A stretch of DNA of 64,000 nucleotides from Enterobacter cloacae complex sp. R_G8. GTDB lineage: Bacteria > Pseudomonadota > Gammaproteobacteria > Enterobacterales > Enterobacteriaceae. The stretch covers positions 2,108,001-2,172,000 of the forward strand of contig NZ_CP102246.1 in the NCBI RefSeq assembly GCF_024599795.1, read 5' to 3'. Below the pieces are notes generated by a model. That model ran no database searches and was not told the DNA's origin. It saw nothing but the letters and a program-made list of their open reading frames with translations. How positions within the stretch are numbered: the stretch's first letter is position 1; every line of letters starts with the position of its first letter. The position numbers were made by a program, and so were the translations under genes. Below are positions 34,385-44,493 of the stretch, one piece after another.

Positions 34385-35560
34385 TCCGTTAACGCGAATC
34401 GCGGCAGCGGCGGCTTTAGCGCTTGCGACGGCATCATCCACGTTATCGCCGGTGGCTAATGCCACACCCAGACGACGCGTACCGTCAATCTCCGGTTTCC
34501 CGAACAGGCGAACCTGCAGACCTGCCCCAACCGCGCCTTCAACGTTATCAAAGGTGACGTTCTGGCTGGTCAGCTGCGGGAGGATCACCGCCGAGGCGGC
34601 CGGGCCGTAATGTCGGATACCGCCAACTGGCAGGCCGAGGAAAGCACGCACGTGCAGGGCGAACTCGGAGAGATCCTGCGAAATCAGGGTCACCATCCCG
34701 GTATCGTGCGGGCGAGGAGAGACTTCGCTGAAAATCACCTCATCACCGCAGACAAACAGCTCCACACCAAACAGGCCGTAACCGCCCAGCGCCAGCACCG
34801 TTTTACGGGCGATCTCCTGCGCGCGCGCCAGCGCCAGGGCGCTCATCTGCTGCGGCTGCCAGGATTCACGGTAATCGCCATCCTCCTGACGGTGCCCAAT
34901 CGGATCGCAGAAATGGACGCCATCAACGGCGCTGACGGTCAGGAGGGTAATTTCGAAATCAAACTTCACCACGCCTTCAACAATCACGCGACCGGCTCCG
35001 GCGCGACCGCCCTGTTGGGCATAATCCCACGCCTTGTCCAGTGTGCCGCTGTCACGGATAAAGCTTTGACCTTTACCGGAGGAGCTCATGACGGGTTTAA
35101 TGATGCATGGGAAACCGATCTCGTCGACGGATTGCAGGAACTCGGCTTTATCGCCAGCAAAACGATAGGGTGAGGTGGGCAATCCCAGCTCTTCCGCCGC
35201 CAGGCGACGAATGCCTTCGCGGTTCATGGTCAGCTTTGCGGCCTTCGCGCAGGGCACGACACGCTGGCCCTCCTGCTCAAGGGTAATTAGCGTGTCGGTG
35301 GCGATGGCTTCAATTTCCGGTACGACAAAATCCGGTTTCTCACGCGTAATCAGCTCGCGCAGGGCAGCGCCATCCAGCATGTTAATCACATAAGAACGGT
35401 GGGCGACGTGCATGGCGGGTGCATCCGCGTAGCGGTCTACCGCAACGACTTCCACGCCTAAACGCTGGCACTCAATGGCGACCTCTTTACCCAGTTCACC
35501 CGATCCCAACAGCATCACACGCGTCGCCGCAGGTCGCAGCGCGGTTCCTAAACGAGTCAT
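34382..35560 (-). CDS. purT: Formate-dependent GAR transformylase PurT
   Basis: PurT makes formyl-glycinamide ribonucleotide from GAR, formate and ATP, a folate-independent alternative to PurN in purine synthesis. From ATG 35560 the product has 392 residues, as in E. coli. It is an ATP-grasp enzyme: [38 protein letters not shown] and [16 protein letters not shown] are visible. The frame stays open 162 codons upstream through a PurR operator, so the longer start is rejected. Confidence 0.97.
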   Translation of the reverse strand: MTRLGTALRPAATRVMLLGSGELGKEVAIECQRLGVEVVAVDRYADAPAMHVAHRSYVINMLDGAALRELITREKPDFVVPEIEAIATDTLITLEQEGQRVVPCAKAAKLTMNREGIRRLAAEELGLPTSPYRFAGDKAEFLQSVDEIGFPCIIKPVMSSSGKGQSFIRDSGTLDKAWDYAQQGGRAGAGRVIVEGVVKFDFEITLLTVSAVDGVHFCDPIGHRQEDGDYRESWQPQQMSALALARAQEIARKTVLALGGYGLFGVELFVCGDEVIFSEVSPRPHDTGMVTLISQDLSEFALHVRAFLGLPVGGIRHYGPAASAVILPQLTSQNVTFDNVEGAVGAGLQVRLFGKPEIDGTRRLGVALATGDNVDDAVASAKAAAAAIRVNG

Positions 35561-35587
35561 AACAATCCCCCTGAAAAAGTTGCGCGC

Positions 35588-35610
35588 AGTATAAACGAAA
35601 ACGTTTGCGT
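35588..35610 (-). promoter_or_regulatory. PurR operator and promoter of purT
   Basis: ACGAAAACGTTTGCGT (35595-35610) closely matches the PurR consensus ACGCAAACGTTTTCGT. It directly precedes a minus-strand -10 TATACT (35588-35593), so purines would repress purT. Confidence 0.88.
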
Positions 35611-35730
35611 CTGTCTTGATCGGGGCCAGTGCACAGGCAAGAAATTTGCGCTTCTTTAGTCCCTCCAGACATTTCCTGACGCCTGCTCGCTTAGGCTGTG
35701 GAATATGTACACCGTTAAGTGAGGGACACC

Positions 35731-36381
35731 ATGTCAGGCTGGTTAAATCAATTGCAATCACTGTTAGGGCAGAAAACATCGCCATCCGGCGATCAGGGGC
35801 TGAGCAAACTGCTGGTCCCCGGGGCGATCGGCGGGCTGGCGGGCCTGCTGGTGGCGAATAAATCCTCGCGCAAATTGCTGGCAAAATATGGCACCGGCGC
35901 GTTACTGGCCGGTGGCGGAGCCATCGCGGGTACTGTTCTGTGGAACAAATACAAGGACAGAGTACGAACCGCACATAGCGATGAACCCGATTATGGTCAA
36001 CACACGTCACCGTTGGACCTGCGCACTGAACGGCTGATCCTTGCACTGGTTTTTGCGGCGAAAAGTGACGGGCATATCGACGAGAAAGAACGGTCGGCGA
36101 TTGAGCAGCAGCTGCGGGAGGCCGGTGTGGAAGAGCAGGGCAGAGCGCTGGTGTCTCAGGCCATCGAACAGCCGCTGGATCCGCAGCGCCTTGCGCAAAG
36201 CGTAAAGAATGAGGAGGAGGCGCTTGAACTCTATTTCTTAAGCTGTGCCGCCATTGATATTGACCACTTTATGGAGCGCAGCTACCTCAACGCCCTCGGC
36301 GACGCGTTGAAGATCCCTCAGGACGTGCGCGAGGGCATTGAGAAGGATATCAGGGAGCAAAAACAGGCGTTAGCGGGTTAA
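35731..36381 (+). CDS. yebE: YebE, DUF533/TerB-like inner-membrane protein
   Basis: YebE is an inner-membrane protein of unknown function; in E. coli it belongs to the Cpx envelope-stress set. The 216-residue product has two adjacent hydrophobic stretches ([15 protein letters not shown] and [18 protein letters not shown]) and a C-terminal TerB-like helical domain ([40 protein letters not shown]). ATG 35731 follows GAGGG. E. coli has yebG and yebF between purT and yebE; both are missing here. Confidence 0.93.
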   Translation: MSGWLNQLQSLLGQKTSPSGDQGLSKLLVPGAIGGLAGLLVANKSSRKLLAKYGTGALLAGGGAIAGTVLWNKYKDRVRTAHSDEPDYGQHTSPLDLRTERLILALVFAAKSDGHIDEKERSAIEQQLREAGVEEQGRALVSQAIEQPLDPQRLAQSVKNEEEALELYFLSCAAIDIDHFMERSYLNALGDALKIPQDVREGIEKDIREQKQALAG

Positions 36382-36466
36382 CTGTCACCGTCGCGGTCAT
36401 GTTTCGCTTGCATCATGCGCGTGTTTTGCCAACCTTATAGGGTGTAAAACTCAAAAGAAGCATGAC

Positions 36467-38527
36467 ATGCCACCAAAAGCCCGACGTACTCCTTATGCGA
36501 TCACCACGCATGGCGATACGCGTATAGATAACTATTACTGGCTGCGGGACGATTCGCGTTCCCGGCCAGAGGTGCTCGACTATTTGCACGCGGAAAATGA
36601 CTATGGCCGCAAGGTCATGGCCAGCCAGCAGGCGCTGCAGGATCAGTTGCTGAATGAAATGGTGCAGCGCATTCCCCAGCGCGATGTCTCCGCACCCTGG
36701 ACCAAAAACGGCTATCGTTATCGCCATATCTACGAGCCAGGTAATGAATATCCCATCTATCAGCGTCAGTCGGTGTTAAGCGCCGAGTGGGATGAATGGG
36801 ATATTTTGCTGGATGCCAACCAGCGTGCTGCCCACAGCGAGTTTTATACGCTGGGGGGCATGTCGGTTTCACCCGACAACGCCATTATGGCGCTGGCGGA
36901 AGATTACCTCTCCCGTCGTCAATACGGCCTGCGTTTTCGCAATCTGGAAACCGGGAACTGGTACCCGGAGATGATTGCGAACGTTTCGCCGGATTTTGTC
37001 TGGGCGAATGATTCCGAAACCGTCTACTACGTGAAGAAACATGCCTCCACGCTGCTGCCTTATCAGGTATGGCGTCATACCGTCGGCACCAGTGCGGATG
37101 ATGACGAGCTGGTCTACGAAGAGAAAGATGAAACGTTCTATGTCAGTCTGCATAAAACGTCGTCACGCCACTATGTGATCATCTTCCTCGCCAGCGCGAC
37201 CACTTCTGAAGTTCTGCTCCTGGATGCCGAACTGCCTGATGCACAGCCGCTCTGTTTTCTGCCCCGTCGCAAAGATCATGAGTACAGCCTGGATCACTTC
37301 CAGCACAGCTTTTACCTGCGCTCTAACCGTGAGGGCAAAAACTTTGGCCTTTATAAAACCAAAGTGCGTGATGAACGGAAGTGGGAAGTGCTCATTCCTG
37401 CACGGGATCAGGTAATGCTCGAAGGGTTTACTCTCTTCACCGACTGGCTGGTGGTAGAAGAGCGCCAGCGGGGGCTGACCAGCCTGCGGCAAATTAACCG
37501 CAAAACGCGGGAAGTCATCGGGATCGCGTTCGACGATCCGGCCTATGTCACGTGGATTGGGTTTAATCCCGAGCCGGAATCGTCCCGCTTGCGCTATGGC
37601 TACTCGTCAATGACCACGCCGGATACGCTGTTTGAGCTGGACATGGAGACCGGACAACGTCAGGTCCTTAAGCAGTCTGAGGTTAAGGGGTTTGATTCTG
37701 ATAACTACCGAAGCGAACACCTGTGGGTCACTGCCCGGGATGGCGTTGAGGTGCCCGTCTCGCTCGTCTATCACAAGACGCATTTCCAGAAAGGGAAAAA
37801 CCCGATCCTGGTCTACGGGTATGGATCCTACGGCTCAAGCATGGATGCCGATTTCAGCAGTAGCCGATTGAGCCTGCTCGATCGCGGCTTTGTTTTCGCT
37901 ATCGCCCATGTGCGCGGCGGCGGTGAACTGGGGCAACACTGGTATGAAGACGGGAAATTCCTGAAAAAGAAAAACACCTTCAATGACTACCTCGACGTCT
38001 GCGATGCGCTAATAGAGCAGGGCTATGGCGATCCGCAGCTCTGCTTTGGCATGGGCGGCAGTGCGGGTGGCATGCTGATGGGAGCCGTCATCAATCAGCG
38101 TCCCGATCGCTTTAAGGGAATTGTCGCGCAGGTTCCGTTTGTCGACGTGGTCACCACGATGCTGGACGAGTCCATTCCGCTGACCACCGGTGAGTTTGAA
38201 GAGTGGGGGAATCCACAGGACGAGATCTATTACCGCTACATGAAAGAGTACAGTCCGTACGATAATGTGGAAGCTAAAGCCTATCCGCACATGCTGGTGA
38301 CTACCGGCCTGCACGATTCGCAGGTGCAATACTGGGAGCCCGCGAAATGGGTGGCAAAACTGCGTGAGCTGAAAACCGATAACAACCTGTTGCTTCTCTG
38401 TACTGACATGGACTCCGGACACGGCGGGAAATCGGGGCGATTTAAATCGTATGAAGGGGTCGCGCTGGAGTATGCCTTTTTGATTGGCCTGGCGCAGGAA
38501 ACGCTACCAGGCCGTGCCGGGAATTAA
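36467..38527 (+). CDS. ptrB: Oligopeptidase B
   Basis: PtrB is a cytoplasmic serine peptidase of the prolyl oligopeptidase family that cuts short peptides after Lys or Arg. The 686 residues equal E. coli. A seven-bladed propeller fills about residues 70-400. The catalytic domain shows Ser532 in [12 protein letters not shown], Asp in [13 protein letters not shown] and His in [13 protein letters not shown]. It converges on exoX with a 4-base overlap of the ends. Confidence 0.97.
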   Translation: MPPKARRTPYAITTHGDTRIDNYYWLRDDSRSRPEVLDYLHAENDYGRKVMASQQALQDQLLNEMVQRIPQRDVSAPWTKNGYRYRHIYEPGNEYPIYQRQSVLSAEWDEWDILLDANQRAAHSEFYTLGGMSVSPDNAIMALAEDYLSRRQYGLRFRNLETGNWYPEMIANVSPDFVWANDSETVYYVKKHASTLLPYQVWRHTVGTSADDDELVYEEKDETFYVSLHKTSSRHYVIIFLASATTSEVLLLDAELPDAQPLCFLPRRKDHEYSLDHFQHSFYLRSNREGKNFGLYKTKVRDERKWEVLIPARDQVMLEGFTLFTDWLVVEERQRGLTSLRQINRKTREVIGIAFDDPAYVTWIGFNPEPESSRLRYGYSSMTTPDTLFELDMETGQRQVLKQSEVKGFDSDNYRSEHLWVTARDGVEVPVSLVYHKTHFQKGKNPILVYGYGSYGSSMDADFSSSRLSLLDRGFVFAIAHVRGGGELGQHWYEDGKFLKKKNTFNDYLDVCDALIEQGYGDPQLCFGMGGSAGGMLMGAVINQRPDRFKGIVAQVPFVDVVTTMLDESIPLTTGEFEEWGNPQDEIYYRYMKEYSPYDNVEAKAYPHMLVTTGLHDSQVQYWEPAKWVAKLRELKTDNNLLLLCTDMDSGHGGKSGRFKSYEGVALEYAFLIGLAQETLPGRAGN

Positions 38528-39186
38528 GCTTCACCCAGATAGTGCTTGAGCGTTAAGCGCAGCTCCGGGCTCATTTTGTCGAGGTTGTTGTACAGCCAGC
38601 GCAGATAGCCCGGATCTTTATCGGCGATATCGGACACCGCTTTGCCGCGGTATTTGCCAAAGGTGAAGGTGGTCAGCAGCGCCGGTCGCCCAGTAATGGT
38701 CGCCATATCATCCGGCGTCCAGCCAGAGGTATTCATAATATCTATGAGTAGCGCCGCGGTGATATAGCAGTCGTACAGGGCGCGGTGATGGTGCAGCCCC
38801 TCGGGCGTTCTGACACTGAGCTTACGGGACTTATACAGCGCCATATTGCTGTATTTGATCCCCGGCCACAGACGACGCGCCAGCTTCATGGTGCAAATCC
38901 ATTCGCCGGGCATCTCGGGCAGTACCCGGCGGTCAAAGCTGGCGTTGTGCGCGACATACCACGGGCTACCGTAATAGTGCGGAATGACCTCTTCAATCCA
39001 GGGTTTATCCGCCACCATCGATTCGGTAATGCGATGAATGGCCATCGCCTGCGGGCTAATCGGGCGGTCGGGACGCACCAGATGGCTCATTGGGTTGACG
39101 ATTTTTCCGTCAATGACGTCAACAGACGCCACCTCCACTATTCCGCCCTGAAGATCGCAAGTTTCGGTATCGATGACGCGCAGCAT
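38524..39186 (-). CDS. exoX: Exonuclease X (ExoX)
   Basis: ExoX is a 3'-5' DNA exonuclease used in mismatch repair and UV tolerance. The 220-residue product is of the DEDDh family: [17 protein letters not shown] (Asp, Glu), [13 protein letters not shown] (Asp) and [14 protein letters not shown] (His, Asp). ATG 39186 (MLRVIDTET) equals the E. coli start; an 18-codon upstream extension is rejected. E. coli has TCGLQGG where this protein has TCDLQGG, a mild change beside the catalytic site. Confidence 0.96.
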   Translation of the reverse strand: MLRVIDTETCDLQGGIVEVASVDVIDGKIVNPMSHLVRPDRPISPQAMAIHRITESMVADKPWIEEVIPHYYGSPWYVAHNASFDRRVLPEMPGEWICTMKLARRLWPGIKYSNMALYKSRKLSVRTPEGLHHHRALYDCYITAALLIDIMNTSGWTPDDMATITGRPALLTTFTFGKYRGKAVSDIADKDPGYLRWLYNNLDKMSPELRLTLKHYLGEA

Positions 39187-39209
39187 TGAACGCTCCTGAG
39201 CTAAAACGC

Positions 39210-39860
39210 TTAGCCTAAAGGAATGATATCGCCTTGCCAACCCTGTCGGCCCAGAGATCCGGTCAATAATAGCTCGCCCTTATCCGCACGGACGATCAGC
39301 TGGCCTTTTTCATCCCACAACGCGCTACCCCCACGGGCGTTCGCCATTAACACCGCAATGGCATACTTATGTGCGAAGCGCTGTAACGTGCTGATGGACT
39401 GACGCCAGCGGTTATCCCCCACCGACTGACAGCTGGTAAACAGCGTCGCCTGCGGATCCAGATTGGGGGAATCGGCATGTGTATCAATAATCGTCAGCTG
39501 TTTATCACCCGGAACCAGGCTGGCACCGCTCCCCTGAGGGTAGCGCAGGATGCCATGCCGGGACGGTGAAAACAGGGCGAGGCCTTTTACGCGCTGACCA
39601 TTCAGATCCAGGGGCAGACCGGCAATGATGGTAATCCGGTAAAGCGATGCGGCGGTCAGCAAGGGGGCAAGCTGTCCGTCATTGGGTGGGGGAGGTAAGT
39701 CCGTCGTTCCCGGTCCTGTTAACGAGAGTTCAGGAAAGACCAGGAGGTCGCACTGCTGTTGTACCGCTTCTGCAACGAAACGGAGATGGTGTGCTACGTG
39801 GTCATCTACACTGTGATGCTGCCCGGCATACTGGGCGGCGGCAATATTCCATTGTGACAT
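39210..39860 (-). CDS. yobB: Carbon-nitrogen hydrolase-family protein YobB
   Basis: YobB is a short member of the nitrilase superfamily with no known substrate. The 216-residue product has the catalytic-Glu region DLLVFPELSLTGPG and a lysine in VPGDKQLTIID. The third catalytic residue, a cysteine expected between that lysine and ANARGG, is not seen in the usual context; the only nearby Cys is in LFTSCQSVGDN. It may be catalytically altered. ATG 39860 is chosen (MSQWNIAAAQYAG). It lies 23 bases upstream of exoX on the same strand. Confidence 0.88.
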   Translation of the reverse strand: MSQWNIAAAQYAGQHHSVDDHVAHHLRFVAEAVQQQCDLLVFPELSLTGPGTTDLPPPPNDGQLAPLLTAASLYRITIIAGLPLDLNGQRVKGLALFSPSRHGILRYPQGSGASLVPGDKQLTIIDTHADSPNLDPQATLFTSCQSVGDNRWRQSISTLQRFAHKYAIAVLMANARGGSALWDEKGQLIVRADKGELLLTGSLGRQGWQGDIIPLG

Positions 39861-39969
39861 CGTGACTTCCTTATACACAGAGTCGCAGGATTTAAGAGTA
39901 CACCTAATTTAATCAGGGTTTTCTTATCCTGGCATATTCCGCGTAAGGAAGTGTAACGAGTCGTTAAGC

Positions 39970-40200
39970 TTATTTCACTTTTGGTTCGTACGGTAAACGA
40001 GAGAGATTAACCGACGCGAGTCGGTGGGCAATCAAGCGTTCGCGAAACCAGTCGCGCAGATGGGCGGGTTGTTCGCGTTCCACCACTTCTGCCACGATTG
40101 GCATGTTGTAACGCTCTTTAAACGCGACACCTGCGGCAGCGAGATCGACATTCACTTTATCCATCTCGTCCTGAGGAAGGGCAGCCAGATTGATCTTCAT
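39970..40200 (-). CDS. holE: DNA polymerase III theta subunit HolE
   Basis: HolE is the small theta subunit that stabilises the epsilon proofreading subunit in the Pol III core. The 76-residue product has the conserved [20 protein letters not shown] and [22 protein letters not shown] 40200 ([10 protein letters not shown]) gives the E. coli length; a 9-codon upstream extension is rejected. The gene lies 109 bases upstream of yobB on the same strand and is divergent from yobA. Confidence 0.96.
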   Translation of the reverse strand: MKINLAALPQDEMDKVNVDLAAAGVAFKERYNMPIVAEVVEREQPAHLRDWFRERLIAHRLASVNLSRLPYEPKVK

Positions 40201-40337
40201 TACCTTCTCCTTTTTATGCGGCGGCAACGTTACCGCGATTGCGCGACGATGACAAGCGGAGGTGGGATGATCCTCGACTCGATTATTATACAGCGTTATT
40301 CTTTATCATACAGACATAACAAAAAGGAATGATTGCG

Positions 40338-40709
40338 ATGGGTTTATCCGCTTCCCGCGCGGTATGCGCGCTGGCTTTTCTCTTCTCTTCCGTCACCGCG
40401 AGCCCGGCGCTGGCGCACGCGCACCTTCAACAGCAAATCCCGGCAGCCGATAGTCAGGTGGTAGCCCCTCAGACGCTTACCCTGACATTTTCCGAAGGCA
40501 TTGAACCGGCATTCAGCGGTGTGGTGGTGAAGGATGCTCAAGGAAACGTGGTTAAAACCGGCCATATTCAGCGTGACGTGCAGAATAAGGCCCAGCTCAA
40601 TGTTCCGCTGGCGCAGACGCTGGTGACCGGCACGTACCAGGTTGACTGGCATGTGGTCTCGGTTGATGGTCACAAAACCAAAGGCAGCTATCACTTCAGC
40701 GTGAAATAA
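40338..40709 (+). CDS. yobA: CopC-domain periplasmic protein YobA
   Basis: YobA is a periplasmic copper-binding protein of the CopC family. With ATG 40338 it has 123 residues; the earlier ATG 40329 directly abuts the purine-rich ribosome site (AAAAAGGA) and is less likely. A signal peptide ends at ASPALA, so mature protein starts HAHLQQQIP with the N-terminal histidine needed for a copper site. The C-terminus [25 protein letters not shown] end (key residues Asp, His, His) completes the site. Followed 1 base later by yebZ. Confidence 0.92.
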   Translation: MGLSASRAVCALAFLFSSVTASPALAHAHLQQQIPAADSQVVAPQTLTLTFSEGIEPAFSGVVVKDAQGNVVKTGHIQRDVQNKAQLNVPLAQTLVTGTYQVDWHVVSVDGHKTKGSYHFSVK

Positions 40710-40710
40710 C

Positions 40711-41580
40711 ATGCTGGCCTTCATCTACGTGGGGTTGCGCTTTATCCATTTCGGCGCGCTGATGCTAATTTTTGGTAATGCGCTCTATAGCGTCTGGTTT
40801 GCCCCTTCTTCCCTGCACCGTCTGATGACCCGGCGTTTTCAGGCGCAGCAGCAGATTGCGTCTCTGGTCAGTCTGTTGTCGGCGTTCCTGATGTTCATGA
40901 TCCAGGCGGGGCTAATGGGCAACGGCTGGGGGGATGTGTTTAATCCGGACGTCTGGCAGAGCGTGCTGGCAACGCAGTTTGGTGGCGTCTGGCTGTGGCA
41001 AATTATCCTGGCCGTAATCACCGCCTGTGCCGCGTGGCTTGCGCCACAAAAAGGATCGCGATTATTGCTGCTCGCAATGGGGCAATTTGTCCTGCTGGCA
41101 GGCGTGGGGCATGCGGCGATGAACGATGGCGCCGTGGGGGCGATGCAGCGCATTAATCACGCACTGCATCTGCTGTGTGCCGCCACCTGGGTTGGCGGTC
41201 TCCTGCCACTGCTGTTTTGCATGCATCTGGCGAAAGGACGCTGGCAGACTGCGGCAATCTATACCATGATGCGCTTCTCTCGCGTGGGGCATTATGCCGT
41301 AGCGGGGGTAGTGCTTACCGGCGCGATCAATGGGCTCTTTATTCTGGGCATCACGGTGCCCTGGCAGACGGGTTACGTACAACTTTTGTTGTTCAAATGT
41401 GCGCTGGTGGCATTGATGGTGGTAATTGCGCTGGCGAATCGGTATTTTCTGGTGCCACGGTTTAGTGCCCACATCGGGCGCGAGCAACAGATTTTTATCA
41501 GGATGACACAGGCAGAGGTGGTGCTGGGAGCGTTGGTGCTGGCAACGGTCAGCCTGTTCGCGACCTGGGAACCCTTTTGA
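40711..41580 (+). CDS. yebZ: CopD-domain inner-membrane protein YebZ
   Basis: YebZ is an inner-membrane protein of the CopD family, thought to work with YobA and YebY in copper handling. The 289-residue product has about eight hydrophobic segments, beginning [20 protein letters not shown]. Conserved histidines appear in [35 protein letters not shown] and RVGHYAVAG. It is the middle gene of yobA-yebZ-yebY, with gaps of 1 and 16 bases. Confidence 0.92.
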   Translation: MLAFIYVGLRFIHFGALMLIFGNALYSVWFAPSSLHRLMTRRFQAQQQIASLVSLLSAFLMFMIQAGLMGNGWGDVFNPDVWQSVLATQFGGVWLWQIILAVITACAAWLAPQKGSRLLLLAMGQFVLLAGVGHAAMNDGAVGAMQRINHALHLLCAATWVGGLLPLLFCMHLAKGRWQTAAIYTMMRFSRVGHYAVAGVVLTGAINGLFILGITVPWQTGYVQLLLFKCALVALMVVIALANRYFLVPRFSAHIGREQQIFIRMTQAEVVLGALVLATVSLFATWEPF

Positions 41581-41596
41581 CAAGGTTAAATAGCAT

Positions 41597-41935
41597 ATGA
41601 AAAAGACAGTACTCTCTCTCTTATTGATGGCCTGTACGGGGAGCGCTCTGGCGGCACCACAGGTTATCACCGTCAGCCGTTTTGAAGTGGGTAAGGATAA
41701 ATGGGCGTTCAATCGCGAAGAGGTGATGCTGACCTGTCGTCCGGGTCATGCGCTGTATGCCATCAACCCAAGCACGCTGGTACAGTACCCGTTAAACGAC
41801 GTGGCCGAGCAGCAGGTTGCCAGCGGTAAGAGCAGCGGGCAGCCCATCAGCGTTATCCAGATTGACGATCCGTCCAGCCCCGGGCAGAAGATGAGCCTTG
41901 CTCCGTTTATCGAACGCGCCGACAAGCTCTGCTAG
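41597..41935 (+). CDS. yebY: YebY, DUF2511 periplasmic protein
   Basis: YebY is a small secreted protein of the DUF2511 family, genetically linked to YobA and YebZ in copper handling; its chemistry is unknown to me. The 112-residue product has a signal peptide ([19 protein letters not shown], cleavage before APQ) and two cysteines, in [14 protein letters not shown] and at the C-terminus DKLC, that may pair. It ends the yobA-yebZY operon and is followed by a terminator. Confidence 0.92.
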   Translation: MKKTVLSLLLMACTGSALAAPQVITVSRFEVGKDKWAFNREEVMLTCRPGHALYAINPSTLVQYPLNDVAEQQVASGKSSGQPISVIQIDDPSSPGQKMSLAPFIERADKLC

Positions 41936-41953
41936 TTTCCGGTTCCCAGTAAA

Positions 41954-41992
41954 AAAAACCGCAGCTGCTTGCGAAAGCACTGCGGTTTTTCA
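41954..41992 (+). terminator. Terminator after yebY
   Basis: AAACCGCAG / CTGCGGTTT with an inner TGCTT/AAGCA stem and T5 follows the yebY stop by about 20 bases. Confidence 0.85.
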
Positions 41993-42062
41993 TTTTTATT
42001 GATGTTTTGACGCTTTTTTTCCGACCGCTTTTACTGTGGACTGGAAAACCTGGCGTCGTCAT

Positions 42063-42069
42063 CTATTCT
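42063..42069 (+). promoter_or_regulatory. Sigma-S type -10 element of sdsR
   Basis: CTATTCT, 6 bases before the SdsR start, resembles the sigma-S extended -10 (CTATACT). SdsR is a well-known sigma-S dependent RNA in E. coli and Salmonella. Confidence 0.65.
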
Positions 42070-42075
42070 TAAAAG

Positions 42076-42178
42076 GCAAGGCGACTTAGCCTGCATTAAT
42101 GCCAACTTTTAGCGCACGGCTCTCTCCCAAGAGCCATTTCCCTGGACCGAATACAGGAATCGTATTCGGTCTCTTTTT
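42076..42178 (+). ncRNA. sdsR: Small RNA SdsR (RyeB)
   Basis: SdsR is an about 104-nt stationary-phase RNA that binds Hfq and ProQ and represses several mRNAs (for example ompD, mutS, tolC). The sequence from GCAAGGCGACTTAGCC, through the conserved seed region with GCCAACTTTTAGCG and TCTCTCCCAAGAGCC, to the terminator ACCGAATAC / GTATTCGGT and T5 is nearly the same as in E. coli. It lies downstream of yebY in the expected orientation. In E. coli pphA follows at once; here 3.4 kb separates them. The antisense RNA SraC (RyeA) would start beyond the insertion point, so its presence here is unsure. Confidence 0.93.
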
Positions 42179-42255
42179 ATCTATATGTTTCTCAAAGGTT
42201 TTTTCGGTCTCAACACGAAATCCCCCGAAAATTACTCGAATATTCCATATCCTGT

Positions 42256-42420
42256 CTAAACCATAACATACTCTGCACCGCGTGCGTCCAGGTATTTTTT
42301 GGTCATTGTTAAATTTTTGTGGCCGAGTAAACGTTGAGCAAATTCCTCTCCGCGCTCCGTTTCGTAGAGCCTCCTCACCTGTCTTCGGAGCACAGCGAAA
42401 AACGTAAACTGATCGATCCC
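42256..42420 (-). pseudogene. Remnant of a tyrosine-recombinase (phage integrase) gene, C-terminal part
   Basis: Read on the minus strand, 54 open codons ending at TAG 42256 give an integrase C-terminus: RRLYETERGEEFAQ, LLGHKNLTMTKKYLD and GAEYVMV. The box-II histidine (GH) and catalytic tyrosine (KKY) remain, but the HxxR region reads TFFAVLRR, without the His. In-frame TAG at 42421 and another stop further upstream show decay; a matching-frame stretch (MMPGKKPVVNL) may extend the remnant to about 42489. It lies 78 bases from the sdsR 3' end, as expected for an element that once integrated there. Confidence 0.85.
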
Positions 42421-42694
42421 CTACTCACTGCGGATACGCAGGTAAGATTTCTAAAGATTAACAACAGGTTTCTTCCCTGGCATCATGATCCAGATGTAAA
42501 TTTATCTGAATGAGCATTTGATGCGGCATCGCGAGAGAGATGGGGGAGGGGTGCAGAAGGCAAGTGGTTGTTGACTCAGTGTAAGGTTGTTATAACTATA
42601 ATGAGCTTATAATACTCTCAGAGATTATAAAGGGAGGAGTATTCTCCCTTGACTAAATTCGGATTAATATTATGATGATTAGAATTTTGAAAAA
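42421..42694. other. AT-rich spacer between integrase remnant and acyltransferase
   Basis: No intact gene seen. It contains decayed integrase sequence (up to about 42489) and a 7-base inverted repeat AAGGGAG / CTCCCTT at about 42631-42651 that might mark the acyltransferase transcript end, without a clear T run. Confidence 0.5.
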
Positions 42695-43810
42695 TTAATA
42701 ATGACCAGCTTTTGCATGCCTTTTCCAATAATATCTGTACTTATTTTCAATATAATGATAACTAAATTCTGTCAAGGCGAAGGTCAAAGCAAAGAAAAAA
42801 GACAATCGAATGATGGTGCCCATATTAGTATAGTCAATACTGCCATTCATAAATAATCCCCTTGTGACAGATAATGCAATGACATGTGTTAGATAAAGTG
42901 AATATGAACGTGAACCAATATAATCAGTTATCATCATAAAATGTTTATTTTTGCAAAAATAATTTTTATTAAAGCTGGCTATGAAAACTAAACAGCCAGA
43001 CGCTAGTGCCGTAAGGCCAGTTTGAAAAAATATTACCGGCTCAGGCTTGGTAAATATAGCGAGAAAAAAACACATTAATATTAGGAATGATGACGAAATT
43101 ATAGGATTGGAAAACAAACGTAAATCTACAGATGCAATTCTATTTTTTAAGCTTAATACAGCTATAATTACTCCTAGTGCCATAGCATCTGTCCTTAATG
43201 GCCAGCCAATAGGTGTATGGTTATTTAGTGTTCTGGGTATAAAAAACTGAACGGCAAACACTACAGCCATTAATAAACACAGTTTTTTATTGTTAAAGGT
43301 GAAAAGAAGTATAGGAAGGAGGAGATAAAATTGATTTTCTAATGATAGACTCCAGTAAATACCAAGATTACCACATGTACCGTTATCTCTGCATGATAAA
43401 AAGTAAAAATTTTGTGTTTGTGTTACTGAAAATAGAGCCGATGTTAGCAGTTTTTCAATTGGAAGAAATGCGTGGGTCTTTTCCATCGCAACCGCAAGGA
43501 TGAGCGATGCAATAATCCAAAAAAACGCAGCTGGCAATAGTCGCCACATCCTCTTAATATAAAATTCCTTTGTTTCTTTAATAAAAGTAATACCACTCAT
43601 TGAATGTATTCCCTTTACTAACAGACTTCTTGTTACAATAAAACCTGAAACACAAAAAAACAGGTCAACACCACTTCCAAATCTACTAATGTTAAATATT
43701 TGGAAATAAAATGAATCTGGTGAGAGCAAAGAAGGGATGTGAGCAAGAAATACATATGCAATAGCGATCGCACGTAAAAATTCAATGTCGTGATTCTTAT
43801 TATTTACCAC
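42695..43810 (-). CDS. Acyltransferase family 3 membrane protein (OafA/YrhL type)
   Basis: The product, about 371 residues with roughly ten hydrophobic segments, belongs to the acyltransferase-3 family that O-acetylates surface glycans such as O-antigen. Family hallmarks are IEFLRAIAIAYVFLAHI (catalytic-type His), FGSGVDLFFCVSGFIVTRSL, FYIKRMWRLLPAAFFW and IYWSLSLENQFYLLLP. No C-terminal SGNH domain is present. GTG 43810 or TTG 43813 could start it; AGGG lies 5-8 bases upstream. Codon and base use is markedly AT-rich compared with neighbours, and it lies next to an integrase remnant, so it is probably acquired. The substrate cannot be read from sequence. Confidence 0.85.
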   Translation of the reverse strand: MVNNKNHDIEFLRAIAIAYVFLAHIPSLLSPDSFYFQIFNISRFGSGVDLFFCVSGFIVTRSLLVKGIHSMSGITFIKETKEFYIKRMWRLLPAAFFWIIASLILAVAMEKTHAFLPIEKLLTSALFSVTQTQNFYFLSCRDNGTCGNLGIYWSLSLENQFYLLLPILLFTFNNKKLCLLMAVVFAVQFFIPRTLNNHTPIGWPLRTDAMALGVIIAVLSLKNRIASVDLRLFSNPIISSSFLILMCFFLAIFTKPEPVIFFQTGLTALASGCLVFIASFNKNYFCKNKHFMMITDYIGSRSYSLYLTHVIALSVTRGLFMNGSIDYTNMGTIIRLSFFFALTFALTEFSYHYIENKYRYYWKRHAKAGHY

Positions 43811-43876
43811 CAAGTGAGCCCTCGCAAAAATATTTGCATATTCTTTTTTGTGTTTTTGTTAGCAACTAACTATGCT

Positions 43877-43905
43877 ATTATAACATGGATTTTCTTGGGT
43901 GCAAA
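43877..43905 (-). promoter_or_regulatory. Promoter of the acyltransferase gene
   Basis: On the minus strand a perfect -10 TATAAT (43877-43882) has a -35 TTTGCA (43900-43905) with 17-base spacing. Transcription from near 43870 would leave an about 60-nt leader. Confidence 0.65.
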
Positions 43906-43910
43906 AAGTA

Positions 43911-44493
43911 AATTAATAAAACTGTTTTGAGATGACTGTAATGATAGTTTTGAAAGAAAATGCATACTGGATAATCTACTCCTGTTTATGTGCAATACCT
44001 ACGCAAATAAGATAAAAAATAGATGGCAATCTAATGGATAGATTAGGTAGAAATAGTTATGCAAGTAAAATTATAATTTGGGGGATTAAGTATGGATTTA
44101 TAAGGGTAGGATTCGGTAAAATGAAATATAATAAATAGAAGAAGATGCTCGCATTTGCGTTAAGTATACTGAACTGATGATGATATTTGTTTCACTCATT
44201 CCAAAGACCGAAATTTAAAACAATAAAGAAGAATGAGTAAGGCATTTATCTCATGTTTTCGATTTCGAAAATTCAGGAAACTGAAACATCGAAGAAAAAG
44301 GCTGAGATGGATACAGAAATTGTACTCGATTTCATTTTGGTCAAAGTGAGATTAAATAATGATATTATATAACCATTTAGTCAGAAGAGACGCTGTATCC
44401 ATGCCTGTTTCAGCCATATTAAAACAGGCAAAGAATACAGTCCTGGTTGACCAATGTTGTATGCAGCAGGAAGAAGAGACACATTTAAAAGCG
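43911..44493. other. AT-rich region without a recognised gene
   Basis: About 580 bases without a convincing gene. An open frame of 48 codons on the plus strand (44359-44505, product begins MILYNHLVRRDAV) overlaps the end of the VirK-like gene and resembles nothing I know. A 9-base inverted repeat TGCCTGTTT / AAACAGGCA (44402-44430) lies 64 bases beyond the VirK-like stop. Composition fits acquired DNA. Confidence 0.5.

Noticed and set aside
35561..36046. Longer N-terminus (162 residues) for PurT
   Set aside because: It crosses the PurR operator and promoter and has no family similarity.
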